The notes beneath the pieces were generated by a model. It worked only from the letters and a program-made list of their open reading frames with translations, had not been told where the DNA came from and made no database searches. A DNA stretch of 64,000 nt, from the NCBI RefSeq assembly GCF_030269685.1, contig NZ_BSTT01000003.1:310001-374000 (forward strand), written 5' to 3'. Positions 16,896 through 26,970 of the stretch are shown in pieces. Both the position numbers and the translations under genes were made by a program. Numbering within the stretch: the stretch's first letter is position 1; each line of letters opens with the position of its first letter. The DNA is from Actinomycetospora sp. NBRC 106378. GTDB lineage: Bacteria; Actinomycetota; Actinomycetes; Mycobacteriales; Pseudonocardiaceae.

Positions 16896-18347
16896 TCACA
16901 ACGTCACGGCGACGTACTTCGTCTCCAGGTACTCGTCGATCCCGACGCGGCCACCCTCGCGACCGAGACCGGACTGCTTCACGCCGCCGAAGGGCGCCGC
17001 GGGGTTGGACACCATGCCCTGGTTCAACCCGACCATGCCCGCTTCGAGCCGCTCGGAGAGCTCGAAGGCCTTCCGCAGGTCCTGGGTGTAGAGGAACGCG
17101 ACCAGCCCGTACTCGGTGTCGTTGGCCAGGCCAATCGCCTCGTCGTCGTCGGTGAAGGTGAAGATCGGCGCCACCGGACCGAAGATCTCCTCGTGCGCCA
17201 GCCGGGTCGACGGCGGGACGTCGGCGAGCACCGTGGGCGGGTAGTAGTAGCCCTCCCCGTCCGGCACCTCGCCCCCGAGCCGCACCGTGGCGCCGTCCGC
17301 CACGGCCTCGGACACCAGCCCGTCGACCTTGTCGCGCTGCACGCCCGAGATGAGGGGCCCGACCTGGACGCCCTCCTCGGTCCCGCGGCCGACCTTCTGC
17401 GCGCCCATCCGCTCGGTCATCTTCGCGGTGAACTCCTCGGCGACGTCCGCGTGGACGTAGAAGCGGTTGGCCGCCACGCACGCCTCGCCGATGATCCGCA
17501 TCTTCGCCACCATCGCGCCGTCGACGGCCTTGTCGACGTCGGCGTCCGCGCAGACGATGAACGGCGCGTTGCCGCCGAGCTCCATCGAGGTCCGCAGCAC
17601 CGTGTCGGCCGCCTGGGCCAGGAGCTTCCGCCCGACCGCGGTCGAGCCGGTGAAGGAGAGCTTGCGCAGCCGCGGGTCGTGCAGGAGCGGCTCGACGACA
17701 CCGCCGGGGTCGGTGGTCGTCACGACGTTGAGCACGCCCGCGGGGAGCCCGGCCTCGGCGAGCACGTCCGCGAGGTAGAGCATCGTCAGCGGCGTCAGGT
17801 CGGCGGGCTTGACCACCATCGTGCAGCCGGCGGCGATCGCCGGGCCGATCTTGCGGGTGCCCATCGACAGCGGCATGTTCCAGGGCGTGATGAGCAGGCA
17901 CGGGCCCACCGGGCGGCGCATCACGAGCATGCGGTTGCCGGCGGGGTCGGTCGCGAAGTCCCCGGAGATCCGCACGGCCTCCTCGGAGAACCAGCGGAAG
18001 AACTCCGCGGCGTAGGTGACCTCGGCCGTCGACTCGGTGACCGACTTGCCCATCTCCAGCGTCATCAGGACGGCGAGCTCGTCCCGGCGCTCGATGAGCA
18101 GGTCGTAGGCGCGGCGCAGGATCTCGGAGCGCTCGCGCGGCGGGGTGGCCGCCCATTCCCCGGAGGCCGCCACGGCAGCGTCGAGAGCTGCACGGCCCTC
18201 CTCGGGCCCGGCGTCGGAGACCTGCGCGATCGTCTCGCCCGTGGAGGGGTCCTCCACCCCGAAGGTCCGGCCGGTGTCCTGCGACTTCCCGCCGATCCGC
18301 AGCCCGGTCCCGACGGCTCCGACGATGGCCTTCTCGTTGTCCTGCAC
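16896..18347 (-). CDS. gabD: Succinate-semialdehyde dehydrogenase (NADP+-type ALDH), copy 1
   Basis: 483 residues, the promoter-proximal member of the pair. Asn157 in TPWNMP, Glu256 and Cys290 (IGEACVAANRF) are all present, and long blocks such as EEIFGPVAPIFTFTDDDEAI are shared with copy 2. Differences lie in the N-terminus and around residues 210-225. No GABA transaminase or regulator is beside the pair, so the physiological substrate is inferred only from family. Divergent from the FAD oxidoreductase gene (116 bp between starts). Confidence 0.82.
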   Translation of the reverse strand: MQDNEKAIVGAVGTGLRIGGKSQDTGRTFGVEDPSTGETIAQVSDAGPEEGRAALDAAVAASGEWAATPPRERSEILRRAYDLLIERRDELAVLMTLEMGKSVTESTAEVTYAAEFFRWFSEEAVRISGDFATDPAGNRMLVMRRPVGPCLLITPWNMPLSMGTRKIGPAIAAGCTMVVKPADLTPLTMLYLADVLAEAGLPAGVLNVVTTTDPGGVVEPLLHDPRLRKLSFTGSTAVGRKLLAQAADTVLRTSMELGGNAPFIVCADADVDKAVDGAMVAKMRIIGEACVAANRFYVHADVAEEFTAKMTERMGAQKVGRGTEEGVQVGPLISGVQRDKVDGLVSEAVADGATVRLGGEVPDGEGYYYPPTVLADVPPSTRLAHEEIFGPVAPIFTFTDDDEAIGLANDTEYGLVAFLYTQDLRKAFELSERLEAGMVGLNQGMVSNPAAPFGGVKQSGLGREGGRVGIDEYLETKYVAVTL

Positions 18348-18450
18348 GGGCGCTCCTGCTCTCGTCTCCCGGCTACGCCTTCCCCGATCAGCAGTGCCCC
18401 GGGGAGGGAGACCACAACCGCCAGCGACGGCGGGAGTACGCCGGGATCCC

Positions 18451-18456
18451 TACCCT
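18451..18456 (+). promoter_or_regulatory. -10-like box of the CrtU-like gene
   Basis: TACCCT, then 7 nt, then the GTG start at 18464. No ribosome site in between, so a leaderless transcript is likely. Confidence 0.45.
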
Positions 18457-18463
18457 CGGCGAG

Positions 18464-19972
18464 GTGTTCGCTCCGCACGTCGTGGTCGCTCCCCGCCCGG
18501 ACCTTCCCCAGCGCCTTCCTGACGGCGGGGGTGGTGCGGTCGTCGTGGTCGGCGGCGGTCTTGCGGGCGTGACGGCCGCGACGGTCCTCGCCGAACGGGG
18601 GATGTCGGTCGAGCTGCTCGAGGCGGCGCCCCGGCTCGGCGGCCGGCTCGGGACCTGGCCGCGCACGCTGCCCGACGGGACCGAGGTCACCGTCGAGCAC
18701 GGCTACCACGGGTTCTTCCGGCAGTACTACACGCTGCGCGACGTCCTGCGCCGCGTCGACCCGGACCTCTCCTTCCTCCGCGACGTCGGCGGGTACCCGG
18801 TGGAGAGCCGGGAGTGGGAGTCCGAGGACTTCACCGACCTGCCCACCACGCCGCTGGCCAACCTCGCGGCGCTGGTCTGGAAGTCGCCGAGCTTCCGGCT
18901 GCGCGACCTGCGCAAGGTCGACGGCCGCGAGGCCCTCGCGATGCTGCGCTACGACCCGGTGCGCACCTTCGCCGAGCACGACCACCGCACCACCGCCGAG
19001 CTGCTCGACGCCTTCGGCTTCTCCGAGCGCGGCCGGGCGATGCTCTTCGAGGTCTTCGCGCACTCGTTCTTCAACACCGAGCAGCGCTACTCGGCCGCCG
19101 AGTTCCTCGCGATGTGCCACTTCTACTTCACGGGCAACCCCGAGGGCCTCGGGATGGACGTTCCGACCGACCACTACGACGCCACGATCTGGTCCCCCTT
19201 CGCGGCGCTGCTGGAGAAGCACGGCGCCACGGTGACGACCGACGCGCGGGCCACCGTCGTCGTCGACGGGCCCGGCGGCTGGTCGGTCGGCGTGGAGGGC
19301 GGGCCGTCGCGCACCGCCCGTCACCTCGTCGTCGCCACCGACGTCCCCGGCACCCGCACGCTGCTCGCCCGCTCACCCGGCTTCGCGATGACGGCGCCAC
19401 GGCTCGCCGGGCAGGTGGCCGAGCTGCCGGGCGGCGAGCCCTACGTCGTCGCCCGCCTGTGGTGCCGGGGCGACGTCGACGCCCGCCACGCCGACTTCAC
19501 CGGCGTGACCCGCGAGCGCATCCTCGACTCGGTCACGCTGTTCCACCGCATCGAGGCCGAGTCGGCGGCCTGGGCGTCGCGCACCGGCGGCTCGGTCATC
19601 GAGCTGCACTCCTACGCCTGCCCGCACGAGGCCTCGCGCGACGAGCTGGTCGCCGAGATGCGCCGCGAGCTGGAGGGGCTGTGGCCGGAGTTCGCCGACC
19701 TCGAGGTGCTCGACGTCGACGCCCACCTCTACGCGAACGCGCCCGGCTTCGACCCCGGCTATCACGCGCGCCGGCCCGGCGTCGTCACCGACGCCCGCGG
19801 CCTGCGCCTGGCGGGGGACTGGGTGGCCACCGACGTCCCGTCGGCCCTCATGGAGCGCGCCGCGGTGACGGGCGTGCTCGCCGCCAACGACATCCTGCGC
19901 GAGGAGGGACTCGCGCCCGAGCCCGTCCGGTCGATCACTCCACGCGGCGTCCTCGCGGGGCGTAGGCGATAG
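18464..19972 (+). CDS. FAD-dependent oxidoreductase, CrtU/carotene desaturase-like
   Basis: 502 residues. Dinucleotide motif VVGGGLAGVTAATVLAERG at about 28-46 and LGGRLG downstream (amine-oxidase/phytoene-desaturase superfamily). HGYHGFFRQYYTLRDVLRRVD matches the RGFHAFFRQYYNLR signature I associate with CrtU (beta-carotene desaturase/methyltransferase) and relatives. C-terminal LRLAGDWVATDVPSALMERA completes the FAD site. No other carotenoid gene is nearby, so the substrate may not be a carotenoid. The small lipoprotein gene begins 43 bp after the stop. Confidence 0.72.
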   Translation: MFAPHVVVAPRPDLPQRLPDGGGGAVVVVGGGLAGVTAATVLAERGMSVELLEAAPRLGGRLGTWPRTLPDGTEVTVEHGYHGFFRQYYTLRDVLRRVDPDLSFLRDVGGYPVESREWESEDFTDLPTTPLANLAALVWKSPSFRLRDLRKVDGREALAMLRYDPVRTFAEHDHRTTAELLDAFGFSERGRAMLFEVFAHSFFNTEQRYSAAEFLAMCHFYFTGNPEGLGMDVPTDHYDATIWSPFAALLEKHGATVTTDARATVVVDGPGGWSVGVEGGPSRTARHLVVATDVPGTRTLLARSPGFAMTAPRLAGQVAELPGGEPYVVARLWCRGDVDARHADFTGVTRERILDSVTLFHRIEAESAAWASRTGGSVIELHSYACPHEASRDELVAEMRRELEGLWPEFADLEVLDVDAHLYANAPGFDPGYHARRPGVVTDARGLRLAGDWVATDVPSALMERAAVTGVLAANDILREEGLAPEPVRSITPRGVLAGRRR

Positions 19973-20015
19973 GGTGCGGCGCGTCAGGCGTTCACAGCTC
20001 GAGGAGAGGGACAGC

Positions 20016-20333
20016 GTGCAGACCCGACGGGTGGCGTCCTTGCTGGTCATCGCGGCGGCCTCGGTGGCCGTGCTGTCGGGGTGCGTGTACGACGCCGAGC
20101 CCGCGCCGGGCTCGCCGCCCAACCCCAACGTGTTCTCCACCGAGGGCTTCCCGGCGCCCGGCCCCGCCCCGGTGCCCGGGCAGATCACGCCCGGCCCGGT
20201 CGCCCCGCCGGCCCCGGCGGACTCGCCGCGCCCGTCCACCGGCCCGGAGGGCGTGCAGCCGACCCCGGCGCCCCAGACCTCCGAGACCGAGCCGCGTCCG
20301 ACCAGCGCGCCCGCCCCGGCTCCGGGCAGCTAG
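20016..20333 (+). CDS. Small Pro-rich lipoprotein
   Basis: 105 residues from GTG 20016 with GAGGAGAGGG upstream. Signal peptide ending in lipobox LSGC at about residues 22-25, then an almost entirely Pro/Ala/Ser/Thr-rich, probably unstructured chain. No domain. It may anchor or span the cell wall. Follows the CrtU-like gene on the same strand. Confidence 0.65.
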   Translation: MQTRRVASLLVIAAASVAVLSGCVYDAEPAPGSPPNPNVFSTEGFPAPGPAPVPGQITPGPVAPPAPADSPRPSTGPEGVQPTPAPQTSETEPRPTSAPAPAPGS

Positions 20334-20343
20334 CACCCCTTCG

Positions 20344-20396
20344 GGCAGGAAAGCGTCGTTGTTGTCGCCCGGCGACAGCAACGACGCTTTCCTGCC
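20344..20396. repeat. Palindromic repeat, GCGTCGTTG family, copy 1
   Basis: GGCAGGAAAGCGTCGTTG (20344-20361) and CAACGACGCTTTCCTGCC (20379-20396) form a perfect 18-bp stem. An inner TGTCGCC/GGCGACA stem lies at the tip. It sits between the lipoprotein and the convergent VTT gene and probably ends both transcripts. Related copies at 54310-54359 and 60549-60566. Confidence 0.75.
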
Positions 20397-20411
20397 ACGG
20401 GGGGTCGCGGC

Positions 20412-21071
20412 CTACGCGGACCCGTCGTCGTCGGGAACGGCGGCAGGACGCCGACGACCGCGGGCCGAGACGAGGATCCCGATCAGGCCGAGGGTGCCGG
20501 AGATCCCGAACGCGATGAAGGACTGCGGCGAGATCCCGCCGCTGACCGCGTCGCCGAGGAAGACGACCGCCGCCGTGCCCGGGATGAGTCCGACCAGCGT
20601 GCCGATCAGGTACGCGTGCCAGCGGACGCTGGTCACGCCGAGCGTGTAGTTCAGCGGCGCGAACGGGATGCCGACCAGCCGCGACGAGGTGACGGTCAGC
20701 AGTTCCCGCTCGCAGAGCCGGGCCTCGAGCGCCCGGACGCGCGCAGGGCCCAGACGGGCGATCGCCCGGCCCCCGAGCCGGCGCGCGATCCAGAACCCGA
20801 CCAGCGCGGACACCATCGACGCGGCCACGGCGAGCGTGATGCCCCAGAACGGGCCGAACATCAGCCCCGCGGCGAGCGTGAACGCGGTGCGGGGGATGGG
20901 CGTCGTCGTGATGATCGCGTGCACGAGGAAGAAGATCAGCGGCGCCGTGGGGCCGACGGCGAGCACCCACTCGCGCAGTTCGGACGGGCTCGGCAACGGC
21001 ACGACCACCGCCACCACCACGGCGACGACGAGCAGGCCGAGTGCGAGCAGGCCCCGCGTCCGGTTGCGCAC
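20412..21071 (-). CDS. VTT-domain membrane protein (TVP38/TMEM64 family)
   Basis: 219 residues from GTG 21071, with GGGAGAGGA upstream. Five or six hydrophobic helices. The SNARE-associated/VTT core is visible in AFTLAAGLMFGPFWGITLAV and SSRLVGIPFAPLNYTLGVT. DedA-like proteins of this type are now linked to lipid flipping, and the substrate here is not known. The upstream gene on the same strand, the glycolipid-binding-domain protein, ends 44 bp away, which fits a lipid- or envelope-related pair. Confidence 0.8.
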   Translation of the reverse strand: MRNRTRGLLALGLLVVAVVVAVVVPLPSPSELREWVLAVGPTAPLIFFLVHAIITTTPIPRTAFTLAAGLMFGPFWGITLAVAASMVSALVGFWIARRLGGRAIARLGPARVRALEARLCERELLTVTSSRLVGIPFAPLNYTLGVTSVRWHAYLIGTLVGLIPGTAAVVFLGDAVSGGISPQSFIAFGISGTLGLIGILVSARGRRRPAAVPDDDGSA

Positions 21072-21115
21072 GCCCGTCCTCTCCCTCGGCGGCCCCCGAC
21101 GGGACCTCAGACTAC

Positions 21116-21727
21116 TCAGCCGACGCGCGCGAACAGCCCCTGGTACTCGCGGACCAGCCCCAGCCCGTCGACGGTGAAGGCGAACGACCCGTACAGCGGG
21201 TCGGCGTAGATCCAGCGGTCCGCGGCCTCCCGGCGGTAGGTCTGCGCGACCCGCCGGACGGCGAGCGACGGGACGTCGACCCAGGCGACGTCGACCGTGC
21301 GCTCCTCGCCGACCGCGAGGCCGAGCCGCCGGACCACGAGGGTGTTGGTCAGCGGGCTCACCGAGACGTCGACGTCGTGGCAACCCTCGAGCTCCGGCCA
21401 GGTGCGCCCGTCGAGCGTCCAGTGCCCCAGGGCGTCGGCGCCGAGCGTGACCCGGTCCAACCCGTCGCCCCCGAGCGCCTCGAGGAAGCAGGCCCGCGTC
21501 TGCCACCGGGCGTCGACCACCACCGAGAACCGCGTGGACCACGGGCGCGGGGCGGCCTGCTCGCCGATCGGGCCGGTGTCGTCGGGGGAGTCCGCCCCGA
21601 GGGCCGCACCGTCGAGGAGGAACGCGGCGTCCGGCTGCTCGGGGGTCGGGTCCATCTCCGAGACGACGCCGTGCACCAGTCCGTGCGGCTCGTCGAGGCG
21701 TCGCCAGAGTGCGGTCCCCAGGGGCAT
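21116..21727 (-). CDS. Putative glycolipid-binding domain protein
   Basis: 203 residues from ATG 21727; the frame upstream to 21916 overlaps the divergent gene and is rejected. Many alternating strands (RFSVVVDARWQTRACFLEAL, GHWTLDGRTWPELEGCHDVDVSVSPLTNTL, split here by short gaps) match the PF06475 glycolipid-binding family. No signal peptide, so it acts in the cytoplasm. Divergent from the membrane protein gene at 21799. Confidence 0.7.
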   Translation of the reverse strand: MPLGTALWRRLDEPHGLVHGVVSEMDPTPEQPDAAFLLDGAALGADSPDDTGPIGEQAAPRPWSTRFSVVVDARWQTRACFLEALGGDGLDRVTLGADALGHWTLDGRTWPELEGCHDVDVSVSPLTNTLVVRRLGLAVGEERTVDVAWVDVPSLAVRRVAQTYRREAADRWIYADPLYGSFAFTVDGLGLVREYQGLFARVG

Positions 21728-21798
21728 CGCGACATCGTGGCACGATCGGGAGGGGACGAAGTCGATCAGGTCGATCGTTCGGACGGGGAGGGAACGCC

Positions 21799-22920
21799 GT
21801 GAGCGAGCCGCAGGACCGTGGCCGTGCGGACGACGGGTCGGTCCCGCCCTGGGACCCTGCGCGCTCCGGCGACCAACCGTCGGGCGGCTGGCAGAGCCCC
21901 ACCGGACCGACCCCACCGCCCGCGGCCGCGCCCCGCACCCCGCCGCCCGCCGGCGACCCCTGGGGCTTCGGCGGGCCGGTCCCCTCGCCGCGGCCGGGGA
22001 TCGTGCCGCTGCGCCCGCTCGCGCTCGGCGAGCTGCTCGACGGGGCGTTCCAGTACATCCGCGCGCACCCGAAGGTCGTGCTCGGCGTCTCCGCCGTGGT
22101 CGCGGTCGTCACCACGCTCATCCAGGCCCCGTTCCAGGCGATCTACGGGCAGTCCCTCGAGGCGTTCGTCGGCCCGGCCGGCACGACGCCCGACCTGGCC
22201 CGGCTCTCGGGCGTCATCGGCGGCGCCTCGGCGCTGCTCGGCGCGAGTGCCGTCGTCGGGCTGCTCGCGAACACCGTGCTGACCGGTCTGCTCGTCGTGG
22301 TGCTGTCGCGCTCGGTGCTCGGCGCCCCCGTGGACGCCCGCGAGTGCTGGAACGCCGCCCGACCCCGGCTGCCCGGGCTGCTGGGCGTCGTCGTGCTCGT
22401 GGCGCTCGTCAGCCTGCTCGCCTTCGTCGTCGTCCTCCTCCCCGCGGGCGTGGCGTACCTCGCCGGCGCGACCACCCTCGCCGCGGGCCTGCTCGTCCTG
22501 GGGATGCTGGTCGGCGCCGTCGCGACCCTCGTCGTGAGTGTCCTGCTCGCGCTCGCCGCGCCCGCCTACGTCCTCGAGGGCACCGGCGTGGTCGCGGCGC
22601 TCGGCCGGTCGCGGCACCTGGTCACGGGCCGGTTCTGGCCGATCCTCGGCACGCTCCTGCTCACCTACGTCATCGTCCTGATCATCGCGGGCATCGTCGG
22701 GGTGCCGTTCACCGGCGGTGCGGCCGCGGTCGCGGGCGCGATGGGCACGAGCCCCTACGCCTTCGTACCGCTGCTGATCTCCTCGATCGGCAGCGTCATC
22801 GGCACCGCGCTGACCTCCCCGTTCCAGGCCGGTGTGACGGGTCTGCTCTACATCGACCAGCGCATGCGCCGCGAGGGCTTCGACATCGAGCTGCAGCGGG
22901 CCGCGCACGGTCTGACGTGA
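21799..22920 (+). CDS. Polytopic membrane protein of the MoxR operon (Rv3689-like)
   Basis: 373 residues from GTG 21799 (GGGGAGGGAA upstream). A Pro-rich cytoplasmic N-terminus (about 1-75) is followed by about six long hydrophobic helices, with FQYIRAHPKVVLGVSAVVAV marking the first. Fold resembles glycerophosphodiesterase membrane-domain proteins but no catalytic part is present. First gene of a block equal in order to Rv3689-Rv3695. The DUF4129 gene follows 7 bp later. Confidence 0.75.
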   Translation: MSEPQDRGRADDGSVPPWDPARSGDQPSGGWQSPTGPTPPPAAAPRTPPPAGDPWGFGGPVPSPRPGIVPLRPLALGELLDGAFQYIRAHPKVVLGVSAVVAVVTTLIQAPFQAIYGQSLEAFVGPAGTTPDLARLSGVIGGASALLGASAVVGLLANTVLTGLLVVVLSRSVLGAPVDARECWNAARPRLPGLLGVVVLVALVSLLAFVVVLLPAGVAYLAGATTLAAGLLVLGMLVGAVATLVVSVLLALAAPAYVLEGTGVVAALGRSRHLVTGRFWPILGTLLLTYVIVLIIAGIVGVPFTGGAAAVAGAMGTSPYAFVPLLISSIGSVIGTALTSPFQAGVTGLLYIDQRMRREGFDIELQRAAHGLT

Positions 22921-22927
22921 GCGGGTC

Positions 22928-23548
22928 GTGAACCCGCCGCCGCCGCTCACGCCCACCGCCGACCAGGCGCGGGAGCTGGCGGCGCGCGAGCTCGCGAAGG
23001 CCGCGTACCGGGAGCGCGAGCCGGGGCTGCTCGAGCAGGTCGGCCGCTGGCTGCTCGAGCGGCTCGACGACCTGGTCTCCCTGCTCACCGCCGACCGGCT
23101 CGGGGGTGCCGGCGGCGTGCTGCTGGTCGTGGCCGTGCTGGCGCTGGTCGTGGTCGTGGTGCGATGGCGGCTCGGGCGGTCGTCGCGGGCGGCCCGCGCG
23201 GCCTCGGTGTCGCTGGACGCCACGGGGCGCAGCGCCGCCGACCACCGGGGGCGTGCCGAGGAGCACGCGGAGGCCGGCCGGTACGACGAGGCGGTCCGCG
23301 AGTGGATGCGTGCCCTCGTCCGGGACCTGGAGGAGCGCGACGTGCTCGCCGCACGCCCGGGTCGCACGGCCGGCGAGGCGGCCCGCGAGGCCTCGGCGGT
23401 GCTGCCCTCCGCCTCGGCGGCGCTCTCCGACGCGGCCCGCTGCTTCGACGAGACCGTCTACGGCGGCCGTCCGGGCGACCCGGCGGCGGTCGACCGGATG
23501 CGGGCGGCCGACCGCACGGTGCGCGACGTTCCGGTGGTCGCCGGGTGA
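22928..23548 (+). CDS. DUF4129 domain protein (Rv3690-like)
   Basis: 206 residues from GTG 22928. One membrane helix at about 60-80, then the DUF4129 helical domain (EEHAEAGRYDEAVREWMRAL, LAARPGRTAGEAAREAS, DAARCFDETVYGG). DUF4129 proteins occur with MoxR operons and transglutaminase-like proteins. The stop overlaps the DUF4350 GTG by 4 nt. Function unknown. Confidence 0.78.
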   Translation: MNPPPPLTPTADQARELAARELAKAAYREREPGLLEQVGRWLLERLDDLVSLLTADRLGGAGGVLLVVAVLALVVVVVRWRLGRSSRAARAASVSLDATGRSAADHRGRAEEHAEAGRYDEAVREWMRALVRDLEERDVLAARPGRTAGEAAREASAVLPSASAALSDAARCFDETVYGGRPGDPAAVDRMRAADRTVRDVPVVAG

Positions 23549-24614
23549 CCCTCCTCCGACCGGTGCGCCGGGCCCGCGGTCCGGTCGTCGTGGGCGCACT
23601 CGTGGTCCTGGCGGCGGTCGTCCTCGCGATCGCCGGCGCCCGCGCCGGGCAGGGGCTGCTGGAACCCGACGGCGTGGACCCCGAGGGCAGCGGCGCGCTG
23701 GTCACGGTGCTGCGCGAGCAGGGGGTGCGGGTGGACGTCGCGACCCGGCCCGAGGACGTCGTCGACGCCGGCCCGGACACGACGGTGCTGGTCGCGTTCC
23801 CCGCGCGGCTGGGGACGGCGGGTCGGGTGGCGCTGGCGCACGCGGGCTCCGACGTCGTGCTCGTCGCCCCGGACGCGCCCACCCTCGAGGCCCTGGCGCC
23901 CGGCGTCCGCGTCACCCGACCCTCGCCGGACCTGCTCACCACCGGCGTCGTCCCCGCCCCGGCCTGCCCCCTGCCCGCCGCGGTCGCCGCCGGCCCGCTC
24001 ACCCTCGACGGTGCCGTGTACGAGGTGGACCCGCCCGCCGTCGGGTGTTACCCGGTCGACGGGGTCGCGCCGGTCGCGGTCAGCGGCCATACCGTCGTGG
24101 TGGGCGACGCGACGCCGTTCACCAACGACGCCCTCGACCGCGACGGCAACGCCGCGCTCTCCCTGACGCTGCTCGGCGCCCACCCGCGGGTGCTCTGGTA
24201 CCTGCCCGACCCGGGTGCGGGGGGTGACGCCCCGCTCGCCGACCTGGTCCCGCGCGGCGTCGTGTGGGGCACGGTGATGCTGCTGCTCGCCGGGCTCGCG
24301 GCGGCGCTCTGGCGGGGGCGGCGGCTGGGGCCCGTCGTGGCGGAACGCCTGCCGGTGCGGGTCGCGGCCGCCGAGACCACCCGGGGCCGCGCCGCCCTCT
24401 ACCGGCGGCTCGGGGCCCGCGGGCGGGCCGCCGCGGTGCTGCGCGCCGACGCCCGGCGCCGGCTCGCGGCCCGGCGCGGCCTCCCGCCCGACGCCCCCAC
24501 GGAAGCTCTCGCACCCGACGTCGGGAAGGATCTCCTGGACGGCCCGGACCCGGCCGACGACGCCGCCCTCGTCCGGCTGGCCGACGATCTCGACGAACTG
24601 CTGAGGAGCACCCC

Positions 24615-24618
<4 letters not shown>
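23545..24618 (+). CDS. DUF4350 domain membrane protein (Rv3691-like)
   Basis: 357 residues from GTG 23545. An N-terminal helix (16-32), a periplasmic-side alpha/beta domain (GSGALVTVLREQGVRVDVAT) that resembles a GATase/ABC-type binding fold, and a second helix near 250. The C-terminal cytoplasmic Arg-rich part is followed by an acidic end. It overlaps the MoxR gene by 4 nt. Identity rests on domain pattern and operon order. Confidence 0.75.
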
Positions 24619-25565
<947 letters not shown>

Positions 25566-25578
25566 CGGGCCGGGGCTG

Positions 25579-26901
25579 ATGGCCGTCTCCGGGCGGTTCG
25601 TGCTGGCGGTCGTGGCGGGCGCCCTCGTCGTCGCGCTGCTGGTGCCGTCGCTCGCGGGAGCGCTCGGGATCGTGGCGGCGCTGCTCGTCGCCGTCGTGAT
25701 CGACGTGACGCGGGCCGGCTCGCCCGCCGCGCTGCGGCTCGAGCGGGCCGAGGACCTGGTGCAGGTGCGGCTGGGCGAGGAGGTCGCGACCACGCTCGTC
25801 GTCGTCAACCCTTCCCGACGACGGGTCACGGGGGTCGTGCGCGACGCCTGGCCGCCGTCGTGCGGGGCCCGCCCCGACCGGCAGGCGCTCGACGTGCCCG
25901 CGCGACAGCGGCGGCGGATCACGACGACGCTGGTGCCCGGGCGCCGGGGCGAGCACGCGTCCGCCGTGGTGACCGTCCGCGCGTGGGGCCCGCTGGGCCT
26001 GGCGGCGCGGCAGGGGTCCCGCGCCGTGGTCGGGCGGGTGCGGGTGTTGCCGGAGTTCGCGTCGCGGCGGCACCTGCCGTCCCGGCTGGCGCGGCTGCGG
26101 GAGCTCGACGGGCGCCGTGCCGTGCAGGTCCGGGGCGCCGGGACCGAGTTCGACTCCCTGCGCGAGTACGTCGACGGCGACGACGTGCGCTCGATCGACT
26201 GGCGGGCCTCGGCGCGGTCGTCGTCGCCGGTGGTGCGGACGTGGCGCCCGGAGCGGGACCGGCACGTGCTCGTCGTCCTGGACACGGGGCGGACCTCCGC
26301 CGGGCTCGTGGGGGCGGGCGCGGCGACGGGGGAGGACGGCACCGAGGCGCCGCGGCTCGACGCCGCACTGGACGCCGCCCTGCTGCTGGCGGCCCTGGCG
26401 CACCGGGGCGGGGACCGGGTGGACCTGCTCGCCGTGGACCGGGCCGTGCGGGCCTCGGTGGTCGGCGCGCGGGACCCGCTGCCCGCGATGACGGCGGCGC
26501 TGGCGTCCGTGGAGCCGGTGCTCGTCGAGACCGACATGCGGCTGCTGGCCGCCACCGTGCTGACCCGGGCGTCCCGGCGCTCGCTCGTCGTCCTGTTCAC
26601 CGGGCTCGACGACGCCGCGGTGGCCGAGGGCCTGGAGCCCGTGCTCGGGCCGCTGCTGCGCCGGCACACGCTGGTCGTGGCGGGCGTGGCCGACCCCGTG
26701 GTGGCCTCCCTCGCCGCCGGCCGGGGCTCGGGGGAGGCGGTGTACGGGGCCGCGGCGGCCACGGTGGCGGCCGAGGAGCGGCGGGCCGTCGTGGGGCGGT
26801 TGCAGCGCCGCGGGGTCGAGGTGGTCGACGCCCTGCCCGACGAGCTCGCGCCCGCCGTCGCGGACCGGTACCTGGCGTTGAAGGCGCGCGGTCGGCTCTA
26901 G
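25579..26901 (+). CDS. DUF58 domain protein (Rv3693-like)
   Basis: 440 residues. Two N-terminal hydrophobic helices (about 6-44), then DUF58 with the signature GAGTEFDSLREYVDGDDVRSIDWRA (about 190-215, given here as landmarks) and a VWA-like C-terminal part beginning VLVVLDTGRTS. It contains one copy of the TTCCCGACGACGGG 14-mer (25812-25825), which encodes part of NPSRRRVTG. Works with MoxR. 13 bp gap. Confidence 0.88.
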   Translation: MAVSGRFVLAVVAGALVVALLVPSLAGALGIVAALLVAVVIDVTRAGSPAALRLERAEDLVQVRLGEEVATTLVVVNPSRRRVTGVVRDAWPPSCGARPDRQALDVPARQRRRITTTLVPGRRGEHASAVVTVRAWGPLGLAARQGSRAVVGRVRVLPEFASRRHLPSRLARLRELDGRRAVQVRGAGTEFDSLREYVDGDDVRSIDWRASARSSSPVVRTWRPERDRHVLVVLDTGRTSAGLVGAGAATGEDGTEAPRLDAALDAALLLAALAHRGGDRVDLLAVDRAVRASVVGARDPLPAMTAALASVEPVLVETDMRLLAATVLTRASRRSLVVLFTGLDDAAVAEGLEPVLGPLLRRHTLVVAGVADPVVASLAAGRGSGEAVYGAAAATVAAEERRAVVGRLQRRGVEVVDALPDELAPAVADRYLALKARGRL

Positions 26902-26970
26902 CCAGCACTGCGTCACAGCGTGCACCGGACGCAGGAAAGGCCCCATCGACGCGCCCACGAGGTCCGAGCG

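Noticed and set aside
20412-22121. 569-residue frame joining the VTT and glycolipid-binding regions
   Set aside because: The two proteins lie in different frames with clear separate starts, and the extra N-terminus is Arg-rich and unlike any family.
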